The notes under the pieces were generated by a model. That model did not search any database and was not told the origin of the DNA. It worked only from the letters and a program-made list of their open reading frames with translations. The translations under genes and the position numbers were made by a program. Of a DNA stretch of 5,765 bases, positions 1 through 5,346 are shown piece after piece. Within the stretch, counting starts at the first letter, position 1; every line of letters starts with the position of its first letter. The stretch is from Thermoplasmata archaeon (GTDB lineage Archaea; Thermoplasmatota; Thermoplasmata; UBA10834), in NCBI GenBank assembly GCA_022865445.1, contig JALHSX010000117.1:1-5765 (forward strand). The letters are read 5' to 3'.

Positions 1-156
1 GGCGTGACCATTACTGAGTCGAAGTCCGCCGAATCTGCAGAAGCCATCAGGAACTGGCTTATGTGGATACATGAAAAGAAGGACATGTTTGAATGCTACG
101 AAGTCCACCCGGCAGTCAATGTCGAGGAAGCCATCGCAATGGTCCTTGGCAAGTGA
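1..156 (+). CDS. 3' end of a DUF3303-like small protein (partial)
   Basis: The reading frame is open from the left edge and ends at TGA 154-156, giving the last 51 residues. The visible pattern is a beta-strand ending in TITES, then an Ala-rich helix (SAESAEAIRNWLMWI), then FECYEVHPAVNVEEAIAMV. This order, a strand followed by an 'E-S/D-x-x-x-A' helix with a Trp and then 'hxVxPhhxVEEA', is what I remember of the C-terminal half of DUF3303 proteins, small ferredoxin-fold proteins of about 90 residues with no established function. The family call rests on memory of the pattern, not on a search. The start lies outside the window. A copy of the oriented pyrimidine-rich site begins 31 bp after the stop. 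Confidence 0.6.
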   Translation, partial: GVTITESKSAESAEAIRNWLMWIHEKKDMFECYEVHPAVNVEEAIAMVLGK

Positions 157-186
157 ACGGACGAGATTACGCAAACCCCTTTCTCT

Positions 187-208
187 TTCCTCCCCCATGG
201 GCTTTTCC
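187..208 (+). repeat. oriented pyrimidine-rich intergenic site, copy 1
   Basis: Matches TTCC-Y(2-6)-AT-NNN-CTTTTCC with a 6-base spacer and NNN = GGG. It lies 31 bp after the stop of the partial plus-strand gene. The flanking pyrimidines resemble copy 3. Confidence 0.8.
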
Positions 209-264
209 CAAGAGGGTTGAGATGCTAGCCCGATGCGCCTTATAGTTTGAACACGCGGAGACGT

Positions 265-310
265 CCCGGATCATGGCCCGGAGTCTACTGGTGATTGAAG
301 CTGGGAGCTA
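265..310. repeat. 46-bp CCCGGA element, copy 1
   Basis: By eye, 37 of 46 positions match 3094-3139 without gaps. Two CCCGGA hexamers stand 12 bp apart (265-270, 277-282), followed by TCTAC-GGT and AAGCTGG. Both copies lie downstream of a plus-strand gene and a pyrimidine-rich site. Both also have GTTTGAACA between the site and the element. The function is unknown; a small RNA or a protein-binding site are both possible. The strand is not determined. Confidence 0.6.
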
Positions 311-398
311 GAATCCTCAAATCCAAATGAGAATCATGACGGTCGAATCACGTACCAACAGAGAATGGATTCATTAGAGAGACGGAGAGGCCTGGTAT

Positions 399-2147
399 TT
401 ACCATCTCTTGAGCAATTCCTTCGTCCTCTCATCGTATTCTTTTTCGCTAATCAGACCCTTCTCTTTCATAGACCTCAGTTGAAACAGCTTGTCTTCAAT
501 CCTGGTAAGTCGTGGCTTGACAGGCGCGGGCGCGTGCCAGCCTTGAGCTGACGGTTCCACTTGTGGAGAATCCTGAGCACGCGTTTCCACAGGAGGCTCG
601 ATCAACACAGCTTGTTCTTTGATGTCGTGCGCCTGAAGTCCCCGTTCGGTCGGGGTGGTTCGCTTCCGCATCAGGATCACCGCAACGATCACAATCACCG
701 CTAAGGCAATCACCGCACCAGCCGCAATTGCCAGTGTTGTAACACTACCGTCATCACCGGGGCCTAGAACAACTCTCCCATAAGAGACTGTCAAGGTCTT
801 CTGGACAGACTTCGAAGTCGACATTGAGTCCGTCACCATCAGAGTCGCTGTATATGTCCCGTTCTCAGCATAGGTGTGGACGGGGTTCTGAGTGGAGTTC
901 GTGCCCCCGTCCCCGAAAGTCCACGAGTAGGTGTAGGGTTCAAGCCCTCCAATCACGTGGGACATGAACTGGACCGTCAATGAGGGCTGACCAGCCGCCG
1001 AGCTGGCACTAATCCTCACGACAAGTTCTGGCACCTTCCGCTCAGTGCCAAACGCGTACCTGAGATCGTTGTTCATGTAATCGCTGTAGCTTATGTGGAC
1101 AATATTCCTCGAATCTACCGCGAGAGAAGTGTCGAAGCCGACATCCCCTGAACTGTCTAGAGTGTAGTTGACCCAAGATCCGCCTTCATTGGTGGCATAC
1201 TTGACGTGGCCGTTCGTGAAGTCCGTGTAATCGCAGTAACTTATGTGGATCTTGTTCTTCGTATCTACTGCGATGGAAGTGGATAGGCCGACATTTCCCG
1301 CGCTATCCAGAGTGTAGGTGGCCCAAGATCCCTCTACATTGGTGACATACTTGAGGCAAGCGTTCGTTTCATCGTGGTAGCTAATGTGAACCTTGTTACT
1401 GGAATCGACCGCGATGGAAGTGTCGAAACCGACAGCCCCCAGACTGTCCAGAGTGTAGCAGGTCCACGACCCACCTGCGTTGGTGGCATACTTGAGGTCC
1501 TCGTTCGTCCAATCGCCATAGCTTACATGGACCTTGTTGTTCGAATCCACAGCGATGGATGTGTCGAAGCCAACATCTCCTGCGCTATCCAGAGTATAGC
1601 AGACCCATGTTCCGCCTGCGTTGGTGGCATACTTGAGATCATAGTTCGTCAAATCAACGTAGCTTATGTGGACCTTGTTGTTCGAATCGACCGCGATGGA
1701 AGTGAACAGGCCCACATCCCCAATGCTGTCCACAGTGTAGTAGGCCCAGGATCCGCCTGCGTTAGTGGCGTACTCGAGGTCGACGTTCGTCCAATCGAGG
1801 TAGCTTACGTGGACCTTGTTGTTCGAATCGACCGCAATGGAAGTGGATAGGCCAACATCTCCAGCGCTATCCAGAGTACGGCAGGTCCACGACCCGCCCG
1901 CGTTGGTTGCATACTTGAGATCGCCATTCGTCCCGTCGTAGTAGCTTATGTGGATCGTATTGTTAGAATCTGCCGCGATTGAAGTGTCGTTGCCAACGTC
2001 TCCTGCACTATCCAATGTGGCATATATCCAGCTGGCGAAATCCAACGTCGTAGAGCGACTAGACGAGTCATTGGCAGGGACTATGAGGACTGCTGATGCA
2101 AGTATTGCCATCGCGACCAGTGTCATTCCGAGCGCGGTGACTGCCAT
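399..2147 (-). CDS. Cell-surface protein: seven-repeat beta-propeller, PKD domain, membrane anchor, SHOCT tail
   Basis: I chose ATG 2145-2147 (582 aa), preceded 7 nt upstream by GGTGGGAG, because a classic signal peptide follows at once (residues 1-25, MAVTALGMTLVAM...VPA). A longer TTG start at 2240, with GAGGAG 7 nt upstream, would add 31 Arg-rich residues. Residues 40-366 are seven repeats of about 47 aa with TLDSxGDVG, DTSIAVDSNNKVHISY and DLKYATNAGGSW. The last repeat lacks the final GGSW strand and the first is preceded by an extra SWIYA, which fits closure of a seven-bladed propeller. Residues 373-456 are a PKD domain (YSWTFGDGG, HTYAENGTYTATLMVTDS). Residues 472-493 form a membrane helix followed by RKR, and a cytoplasmic linker leads to a SHOCT-like domain at 550-582 (LRSMKEKGLISEKEYDERTKELL). 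I infer an anchored exterior protein for binding or adhesion; the ligand is unknown. The gene is monocistronic. Confidence 0.9.
   Translation of the reverse strand: MAVTALGMTLVAMAILASAVLIVPANDSSSRSTTLDFASWIYATLDSAGDVGNDTSIAADSNNTIHISYYDGTNGDLKYATNAGGSWTCRTLDSAGDVGLSTSIAVDSNNKVHVSYLDWTNVDLEYATNAGGSWAYYTVDSIGDVGLFTSIAVDSNNKVHISYVDLTNYDLKYATNAGGTWVCYTLDSAGDVGFDTSIAVDSNNKVHVSYGDWTNEDLKYATNAGGSWTCYTLDSLGAVGFDTSIAVDSSNKVHISYHDETNACLKYVTNVEGSWATYTLDSAGNVGLSTSIAVDTKNKIHISYCDYTDFTNGHVKYATNEGGSWVNYTLDSSGDVGFDTSLAVDSRNIVHISYSDYMNNDLRYAFGTERKVPELVVRISASSAAGQPSLTVQFMSHVIGGLEPYTYSWTFGDGGTNSTQNPVHTYAENGTYTATLMVTDSMSTSKSVQKTLTVSYGRVVLGPGDDGSVTTLAIAAGAVIALAVIVIVAVILMRKRTTPTERGLQAHDIKEQAVLIEPPVETRAQDSPQVEPSAQGWHAPAPVKPRLTRIEDKLFQLRSMKEKGLISEKEYDERTKELLKRW
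1050..2030 (-). repeat. in-gene tandem array, seven units of about 141 bp
   Basis: The units encode the propeller blades. Repeat starts at the TLDS/TVDS threonine fall at 2018, 1877, 1736, 1595, 1454, 1313 and 1163. The spacing is exactly 141 bp for the first six; the sixth unit carries a 9-bp in-frame insertion (residues DFT). The units share long near-identical stretches at DNA level, such as the segments encoding DSNNKVH and KYATNAGGSW. This suggests fairly recent duplication or gene conversion, and the copy number could change by recombination in multiples of 3. Confidence 0.9.
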
Positions 2148-2154
2148 TCGTCGA

Positions 2155-2162
2155 CTCCCACC
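2155..2162 (-). promoter_or_regulatory. Shine-Dalgarno supporting the ATG start at 2147
   Basis: On the minus strand GGTGGGAG lies 7 nt before ATG 2147. A competing GAGGAG (2248-2253) lies 7 nt before TTG 2240. Both spacings are good. The signal peptide starting at the ATG decides in favour of the shorter form. Confidence 0.5.
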
Positions 2163-2493
2163 GCGGCCTATCGCCGCTCTGATTACTGTTAGCCGAATAT
2201 CTGGACAAAGACCCCGAGGTCTTGTCACTCTCAGGCTCAAGACGACACTCCTCGAGATGATTCTCTTTCGTCGCTCATTCTCCGCGCCCGAAATCCCGAA
2301 CTGGAGAGGGCATCACGTCCTTTCGAGTATTTCACAGAATCGCCCTGCCTGGAAACAGGTGGTAGAAGCCCAATAGTAGACGCCAGGGGATTCGCTCAAT
2401 AGAGGAGCTAGCAGACCGGTGGACTCACACACATTGACCAACCCATCACTCTCCTCGGAGGTGAATGCGATTCCTATGCTTTCGGATTTGCTA

Positions 2494-2511
2494 TTCCCTA
2501 TGGGCTTTTCC
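2494..2511 (+). repeat. oriented pyrimidine-rich intergenic site, copy 2
   Basis: TTCC with a 2-base spacer, then AT-GGG-CTTTTCC, followed by GAG. It abuts the T-arm element beginning at 2521, as copy 6 abuts the second T-arm element. Confidence 0.8.
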
Positions 2512-2520
2512 GAGGATCGT

Positions 2521-2643
2521 GGTGGACCTTGTGGGATTTGAACCCACCAAATTGACTGGCTCGACCTGAAGAGGCACAAGATCGTCCGTTTATCGCGTCT
2601 TTGGAAGGCGAGTGGAAACCCGATCTAAACCCATTTCCTTTTC
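2521..2643 (-). repeat. tRNA T-arm-like 123-bp element, copy 1
   Basis: On the minus strand GTGGGTTCAAATCCCAC is a perfect tRNA T-arm (5-bp stem, loop TTCAAAT). It is followed by AAGGTCC-A-CCA, an acceptor 3' strand with discriminator base and CCA. No D-arm or anticodon arm and no full 5' acceptor strand is present. Upstream GGACGAT can pair with AAGGTCC at only 5 of 7 positions. About 81% of positions match 5224-5346 without gaps, including an invariant 19-mer TCGCGTCTTTGGAAGGCGA (2593-2611). It is not a functional tRNA. It may be a tRNA-derived repeat or an RNA-processing signal. Confidence 0.75.
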
Positions 2644-2671
2644 ACCTCCATGATCTTGCATTATGGCAAAC

Positions 2672-2687
2672 ACAGGCCGACGCCTGT
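2672..2687. promoter_or_regulatory. inverted repeat upstream of the small membrane-protein gene
   Basis: ACAGGC-CGAC-GCCTGT is a perfect 6-bp inverted repeat with a 4-nt centre, 85 bp before the start at 2773. It could be an operator or a small hairpin. The sequence gives no further support for either. Confidence 0.3.
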
Positions 2688-2772
2688 CGATAGCTGAGAT
2701 GGAAACTCCCAAGTACAACGTAACACGATTCACCATCTTGCCCCGATGATGGTTCGAGGGGGAGGTGAAAGA

Positions 2773-2997
2773 ATGGGAATGAAACAGAAGCTTGACGTCC
2801 TTGTAGTGACACTGATAGCCACTGTTATGATGGTCGTACTGGGCCTGATCTACTTCGTTCTGACGCTACTTGTAGTAAAAGCAGCGGCAAATATACTGTT
2901 CACAGACGAACTCAGCGCCAACTGGGGTACACTGGCCGCGGCCCTCGTCACGGGAGCCGTCATAATTGCCGGAGCCTTGGAGAAGAAGAAAGACTAG
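2773..2997 (+). CDS. small two-helix membrane protein, unknown function
   Basis: A 74-aa protein. The start is ATG 2773 because GGAGGTG (2761-2767) sits 5 nt upstream; an in-frame ATG at 2746 has no such site. I do not recognise the family. Residues 8-40 (LDVLVVTLIATVMMVVLGL and on) form a long hydrophobic segment, a polar link follows (FTDELSANW), and residues 51-69 form a second helix (TLAAALVTGAVIIAGALE). The tail is EKKKD. The short basic start (MGMKQK) and Lys-rich tail are both likely cytoplasmic, which fits a helical hairpin. It stands alone on the plus strand, with a pyrimidine-rich site starting 27 bp after the stop. The codons read normally and the strong ribosome site supports a real gene. 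Confidence 0.8.
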   Translation: MGMKQKLDVLVVTLIATVMMVVLGLIYFVLTLLVVKAAANILFTDELSANWGTLAAALVTGAVIIAGALEKKKD

Positions 2998-3024
2998 AGC
3001 GTCAATCTTCTCCGACGAAACCCT

Positions 3025-3046
3025 TTCCTCCCCTATGGGCTTTTCC
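3025..3046 (+). repeat. oriented pyrimidine-rich intergenic site, copy 3
   Basis: TTCC with a 6-base spacer, then AT-GGG-CTTTTCC. It lies 27 bp after the small membrane-protein gene, much as copy 1 follows the partial gene. Confidence 0.8.
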
Positions 3047-3072
3047 TTCCGTTTGAACATTAATACATTCCG

Positions 3073-3085
3073 TGAAATTAAAATG
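3073..3085 (+). promoter_or_regulatory. possible archaeal BRE/TATA promoter
   Basis: GTGAAATTAAAAT combines a purine-rich BRE-like GAAA with a TATA-like TTAAAAT in an AT-rich island. An archaeal start about 25 bp downstream would fall at about 3105-3110, inside the 46-bp CCCGGA element. A TATA-like CTTATAG sits in a similar place before the first element (239-245). The match is short, so confidence is low. Confidence 0.25.
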
Positions 3086-3093
3086 TGCGAGGG

Positions 3094-3139
3094 CCCGGAT
3101 ATTGGCCCGGAATCTACCGGTAGTTAAAGCTGGATGCTA
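3094..3139. repeat. 46-bp CCCGGA element, copy 2
   Basis: By eye, 37 of 46 positions match 265-310. It contains CCCGGA twice, 12 bp apart, and a 10-bp perfect palindrome CTACCGGTAG (3114-3123) that is not intact in copy 1. GGGCC (3091-3095) and GGCCC (3104-3108) could pair, but this pairing is not conserved in copy 1. A short hairpin CGAG-GAT-CTCG (3159-3169) and a T-rich tract follow, which could end a short plus-strand transcript. That reading is inference. Confidence 0.6.
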
Positions 3140-3208
3140 TACTTACCAGTACAGAATGCGAGGATCTCGTGCTCCATTTCTTGCCGGTAGATAATGGCGT
3201 CGGATTTC

Positions 3209-3227
3209 TTCCTCTATGGGCTTTTCC
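3209..3227 (+). repeat. oriented pyrimidine-rich intergenic site, copy 4
   Basis: TTCC with a 3-base spacer, then AT-GGG-CTTTTCC and GAG. It lies 52 bp beyond the stop of the minus-strand zinc ribbon gene. Confidence 0.8.
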
Positions 3228-3236
3228 GAGCGATTC

Positions 3237-3264
3237 CTGCCGATGACGGTTACATGAACGGCAG
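3237..3264 (-). terminator. possible 3' hairpin after the zinc ribbon gene
   Basis: CTGCCG and CGGCAG form a 6-bp stem around a 16-nt loop, 15 nt past the TAG stop on the minus strand. No U-run follows directly; GGAAAAG of site 4 comes next. It could be an mRNA 3' hairpin rather than a true terminator. Confidence 0.25.
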
Positions 3265-3279
3265 CGGTCGAGAGTTCTG

Positions 3280-4026
3280 CTACCCCGCACCCCGTTGGAC
3301 AAGCGCGGCACCGATTATGGATGCGATGACCTCAATCAGCTTTATTGTCAGAATGTCTGGAAGCTTGCCAGTCCTTGTTCCCGATATCTCAATCCAACCG
3401 AGGAGTCTGCCATTGACGCCCTGTATCCATATGTCGATGTAGTCAGCCTCCAAGCTGTCGGATGGCGAGAGCCGGCGCATTCCGAGAAGCGCCGCACGGT
3501 CATATGATCCAATCTCGTCGTTCTTGTATGGCAAGTCTTCTGCCAGGTACAACTTCGAGATATTCCCGATCATCGTTCCCTTATATTCCGTGTCATCCGA
3601 GAATTGCTTCTCCGTGTAGGCCAGCTTCTTCTCGGTGGCTTCAGTTCCTTGCCTGAAACCAACGAGAACCTGATATCTGAACAAGCCGTCGGAAGCGCTC
3701 TTGAGGCCGATGCTCACGTTGGCAATTCCAAGCTGTTTTTGGATGATAGTAGCGGCATCGAAAAGGAGTGCGTTCAAATCCATCTGCGGCTTCTGGAAAT
3801 GGGAGAGCAAGGAGAGAATCCCTTCCAAGGCTCTCTCGTTCTTATCCTTTGCGCCGTGTAGGTAGTCGAGATTCATCTTTAGCGCAATTTCGTTGTGGTC
3901 GACTCTTGTGGGTGGCCTTACGTACGACTTGACGGTCTCTCTGTTGATTGCGACAAGAGGCTTTCTGCATCCGGAGCAGGTTGAAGAAGTGATGGGGTTT
4001 TCAGCCCCGCAATTTCGACATTTCAT
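3280..4026 (-). CDS. Zinc ribbon protein with GAF-like domain
   Basis: A 248-aa protein. The start is ATG 4024-4026 because GGAGG (4036-4040) lies 9 nt upstream; the in-frame TTG at 4032 is too close to it. Residues 3-20 form a zinc ribbon with CxxC pairs at C3/C6 and C17/C20 (MKCRNCGAEN...CSGCRKPL). A linker leads to an alpha/beta domain from about residue 64 to 241. It has a long helix (ALEGILSLLSHF), a helix before NVSIGLK, strands such as FRYQVLVGFR, YIDIWI and GRLLGWIEIS, and a closing helix (LIEVIASIIGAALVQ). This order of helices and strands is GAF-like, so it may sense a small molecule or pair with a signalling partner; the ligand is unknown. No kinase, receiver or DNA-binding domain is seen. 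It follows the dehydrogenase gene by 100 bp on the same strand, with a site between them. Confidence 0.8.
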   Translation of the reverse strand: MKCRNCGAENPITSSTCSGCRKPLVAINRETVKSYVRPPTRVDHNEIALKMNLDYLHGAKDKNERALEGILSLLSHFQKPQMDLNALLFDAATIIQKQLGIANVSIGLKSASDGLFRYQVLVGFRQGTEATEKKLAYTEKQFSDDTEYKGTMIGNISKLYLAEDLPYKNDEIGSYDRAALLGMRRLSPSDSLEADYIDIWIQGVNGRLLGWIEISGTRTGKLPDILTIKLIEVIASIIGAALVQRGAG

Positions 4027-4054
4027 CGCCAATCCCCTCCAGCTGGTATTGTCC

Positions 4055-4076
4055 TTCCTCCCCTATGGTCTTTTCC
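4055..4076 (+). repeat. oriented pyrimidine-rich intergenic site, copy 5
   Basis: TTCC with a 6-base spacer, then AT-GGT-CTTTTCC and GAG. It lies 28 bp upstream of the zinc ribbon gene start and 50 bp after the dehydrogenase stop. On the minus strand it reads as a purine-rich leader. Confidence 0.8.
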
Positions 4077-4126
4077 GAGTGGGGTCGTATGGGACAGTTA
4101 ACGATTTGTAAGGCTTCCTCTTCCGC

Positions 4127-5173
4127 TCAGGTTCCAGTGCGTGCTGGATCGTTGACGAGAACAATCCTATAACGCGCTTTCCCTTCCTTCACCTTGCGAA
4201 TCGCCTCGTTCACCTGCGACATTGGCATTAGCTCGACCTTTGGCTTGATGCCTCGCTCTTGGGCGAACGCGAGCATCTCTCTCATCACCATCCGGCTGCC
4301 AAGCAAAGATCCTGTGATCGACAGCTGATGAACCACCAGCTCCAGTGGCTCGAACGCCACAGGGACAGTGGAGAACCCAATCATGACGAACTTTCCATTG
4401 TTCCTAAGGGTGTTCAACAACCGTGTCCAATCGATGCCACTGTGGCCTGTATACAGAAGCATATCGAGGCTGAGATTCATATTGCGTAGACCAGCTTTGT
4501 CCTCGGTGGCAACAAAGTGGTCCGCGCCAAGGGCCAGAGCTTGTTCCTCCTTGTCCGGCGATGACGAAATGGCCGTGACCTCGCAGTCGAGAGCATGCGC
4601 GAACTGAATAGCGAGATGGCCCAGACCGCCCACGCCGACTATGCCGACTTTTGGCTTGTGTCCAGTTGCGGTCGATCGAAGCGGAGAGTAGACACTGATT
4701 CCCGCGCAGAGGAGCACCGAAGCGAACTCGGAGGGCATCGAGGCGGGCAGCGAATATGCGAAGCGGCTGTCCACCGTGATCGAGGACGAGAAGCCGCCGT
4801 AAGGGGACCACGCTGCAGCTTTGTCGATGTCTTTGCATAGTTGTTCCTCCCCCTTCGAGCACCACTCGCACTCCATGCATGAACGACCCTGCCACCCGAA
4901 GCCGACACGATCGCCCTTCCTCAGACCAGTAACTTCGGAGCCAATTTCAGAGACATGACCAACGATCTCGTGGCCGGGCACGAACGGAAAGGCGGTGATG
5001 CCAAAGTAATCGTCGATCCCATGGATGTCAGTGTAGCAGAGACCGCAGTGGGTAACAGCAACTCGAACGTCATGATTCTTCAGTTTCGGCGGCTCGTAGT
5101 TGAACTGCTCGAGTTCCTGTCCCTTCGCCATGGCCGCGTATCCCAAGACTGCCGATTTCAATGGAACCACCAT
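4127..5173 (-). CDS. Zinc-dependent alcohol dehydrogenase / aldehyde reductase (NADP-type, Ahr/YahK-like)
   Basis: A full-length 348-aa medium-chain dehydrogenase that interconverts alcohols and aldehydes in the cytoplasm. The catalytic zinc ligands are visible: C43 (HCGLCYTD), H68-E69 (PGHE) and C156 (LLCAG). The structural zinc site is C99, C102, C105 and C113. The Rossmann loop is GVGGLG at 180-185. The following AISSSPDKEEQALALGAD has Ser residues where NAD-specific enzymes have Asp, which points to NADP(H). The VPGHEIVG block, GFGW, PMSQVNEAI and GKARYRIVL match the cinnamyl-alcohol-dehydrogenase group that includes E. coli Ahr. The physiological substrate cannot be told. The start at ATG 5173 has GAGGT 6 nt upstream, and the N-terminus aligns with family length. 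Nothing is truncated. Confidence 0.95.
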   Translation of the reverse strand: MVVPLKSAVLGYAAMAKGQELEQFNYEPPKLKNHDVRVAVTHCGLCYTDIHGIDDYFGITAFPFVPGHEIVGHVSEIGSEVTGLRKGDRVGFGWQGRSCMECEWCSKGEEQLCKDIDKAAAWSPYGGFSSSITVDSRFAYSLPASMPSEFASVLLCAGISVYSPLRSTATGHKPKVGIVGVGGLGHLAIQFAHALDCEVTAISSSPDKEEQALALGADHFVATEDKAGLRNMNLSLDMLLYTGHSGIDWTRLLNTLRNNGKFVMIGFSTVPVAFEPLELVVHQLSITGSLLGSRMVMREMLAFAQERGIKPKVELMPMSQVNEAIRKVKEGKARYRIVLVNDPARTGT

Positions 5174-5193
5174 ACTGGGACCTCGTATCGCCT

Positions 5194-5214
5194 TTCCCCC
5201 CTATTCGCTTTTCC
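5194..5214 (+). repeat. oriented pyrimidine-rich intergenic site, copy 6
   Basis: TTCC with a 5-base spacer, then AT-TCG-CTTTTCC. It is the most diverged central triplet. It starts 20 bp upstream of the dehydrogenase start codon and abuts T-arm element copy 2. Confidence 0.75.
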
Positions 5215-5223
5215 AAGAATCAA

Positions 5224-5346
5224 GGTGGACCCTGTGGGATTTGAACCCATCAAATTGACTGGCTAGACATGAAAAAGTACAGATAGGGTCGTTTGTCGCG
5301 TCTTTGGAAGGCGACGGAAAAACCGACCTAAACCCCTTATCTTTTC
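5224..5346 (-). repeat. tRNA T-arm-like 123-bp element, copy 2
   Basis: On the minus strand ATGGGTTCAAATCCCAC is a T-arm with one mismatched outer pair, followed by AGGGTCC-A-CC. Upstream, CGACCCT can pair with AGGGTCC at 6 of 7 positions, enclosing 34 nt with no recognisable D or anticodon arm. The result is an acceptor/T-arm minihelix with a large bulge. The best conserved blocks shared with copy 1 are the T-arm, CAAATTGACTGGCT and the 19-mer at 5296-5314. On the minus strand it lies between the orphan gene's stop and the dehydrogenase start, and it overlaps the orphan's last 10 bases. Confidence 0.75.

Larger units (their letters stand above)
157..398. other. intergenic gap between convergent genes
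   Basis: No credible gene is seen here. The gap separates the 3' ends of the plus-strand DUF3303-like gene and the minus-strand surface-protein gene. It holds one pyrimidine-rich site (187-208), a TATA-like CTTATAG near 239-245, and the first copy of the 46-bp CCCGGA element (265-310). I see nothing recognisable between 311 and 398. Confidence 0.6.
2241..2772. other. gene-poor gap between divergent genes
   Basis: This gap of over 500 bp holds no credible gene. The minus-strand frame over 2313-2579 crosses a pyrimidine-rich site and a T-arm element and has no protein-like features. The gap must contain the promoters of the surface protein (leftward) and the small membrane protein (rightward), but I see no convincing TATA box. 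It holds site copy 2, T-arm element copy 1 and an inverted repeat at 2672-2687. I see nothing recognisable in 2300-2490. Confidence 0.6.
2998..3279. other. gene-free gap between convergent genes
   Basis: The short open frames here are shadows of repeats. It is the only gap with two pyrimidine-rich sites (3025 and 3209), which enclose a 184-bp gene-free segment. That segment holds an AT-rich stretch (about 3056-3086) and the second 46-bp CCCGGA element. A hairpin lies after the zinc ribbon gene at 3237-3264. Confidence 0.6.

Noticed and set aside
187..208. The pyrimidine-rich site as a simple transcription terminator
   Set aside because: It follows two plus-strand genes by about 30 bp, but keeps the same strand next to minus-strand genes, has only four Ts and no hairpin.
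1374..1850. Plus-strand 158-aa open frame inside the surface-protein gene
   Set aside because: It is the antisense shadow of the 141-bp repeats. It has the same periodicity, no ribosome site of note, and the opposite strand has clear domains.
2313..2579. Minus-strand 88-aa frame
   Set aside because: It crosses T-arm element copy 1 and site copy 2, with no domain or ribosome site. I treat it as non-coding.
2521..2600. A functional tRNA gene
   Set aside because: Only the T-arm and acceptor 3' half is present. I could not find a D-arm, anticodon arm or matching 5' acceptor strand at normal spacing.
2646..2660. Another degenerate copy of the pyrimidine-rich site (CCTCCATGATCTTGC)
   Set aside because: It resembles copy 7 but lacks the CTTTTCC end present in all seven accepted copies.
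4404..4895. Minus-strand 163-aa frame and other frames over the dehydrogenase
   Set aside because: They overlap a full-length, motif-complete dehydrogenase in other frames; the composition is Arg/Ser-rich and not protein-like.
2521..5346. The two T-arm elements as attL and attR of an integrated element
   Set aside because: They are direct repeats at tRNA-like 3' ends around 2.7 kb, but about 19% diverged. Neither borders an intact tRNA, and no integrase lies between them. A dispersed repeat family fits better.
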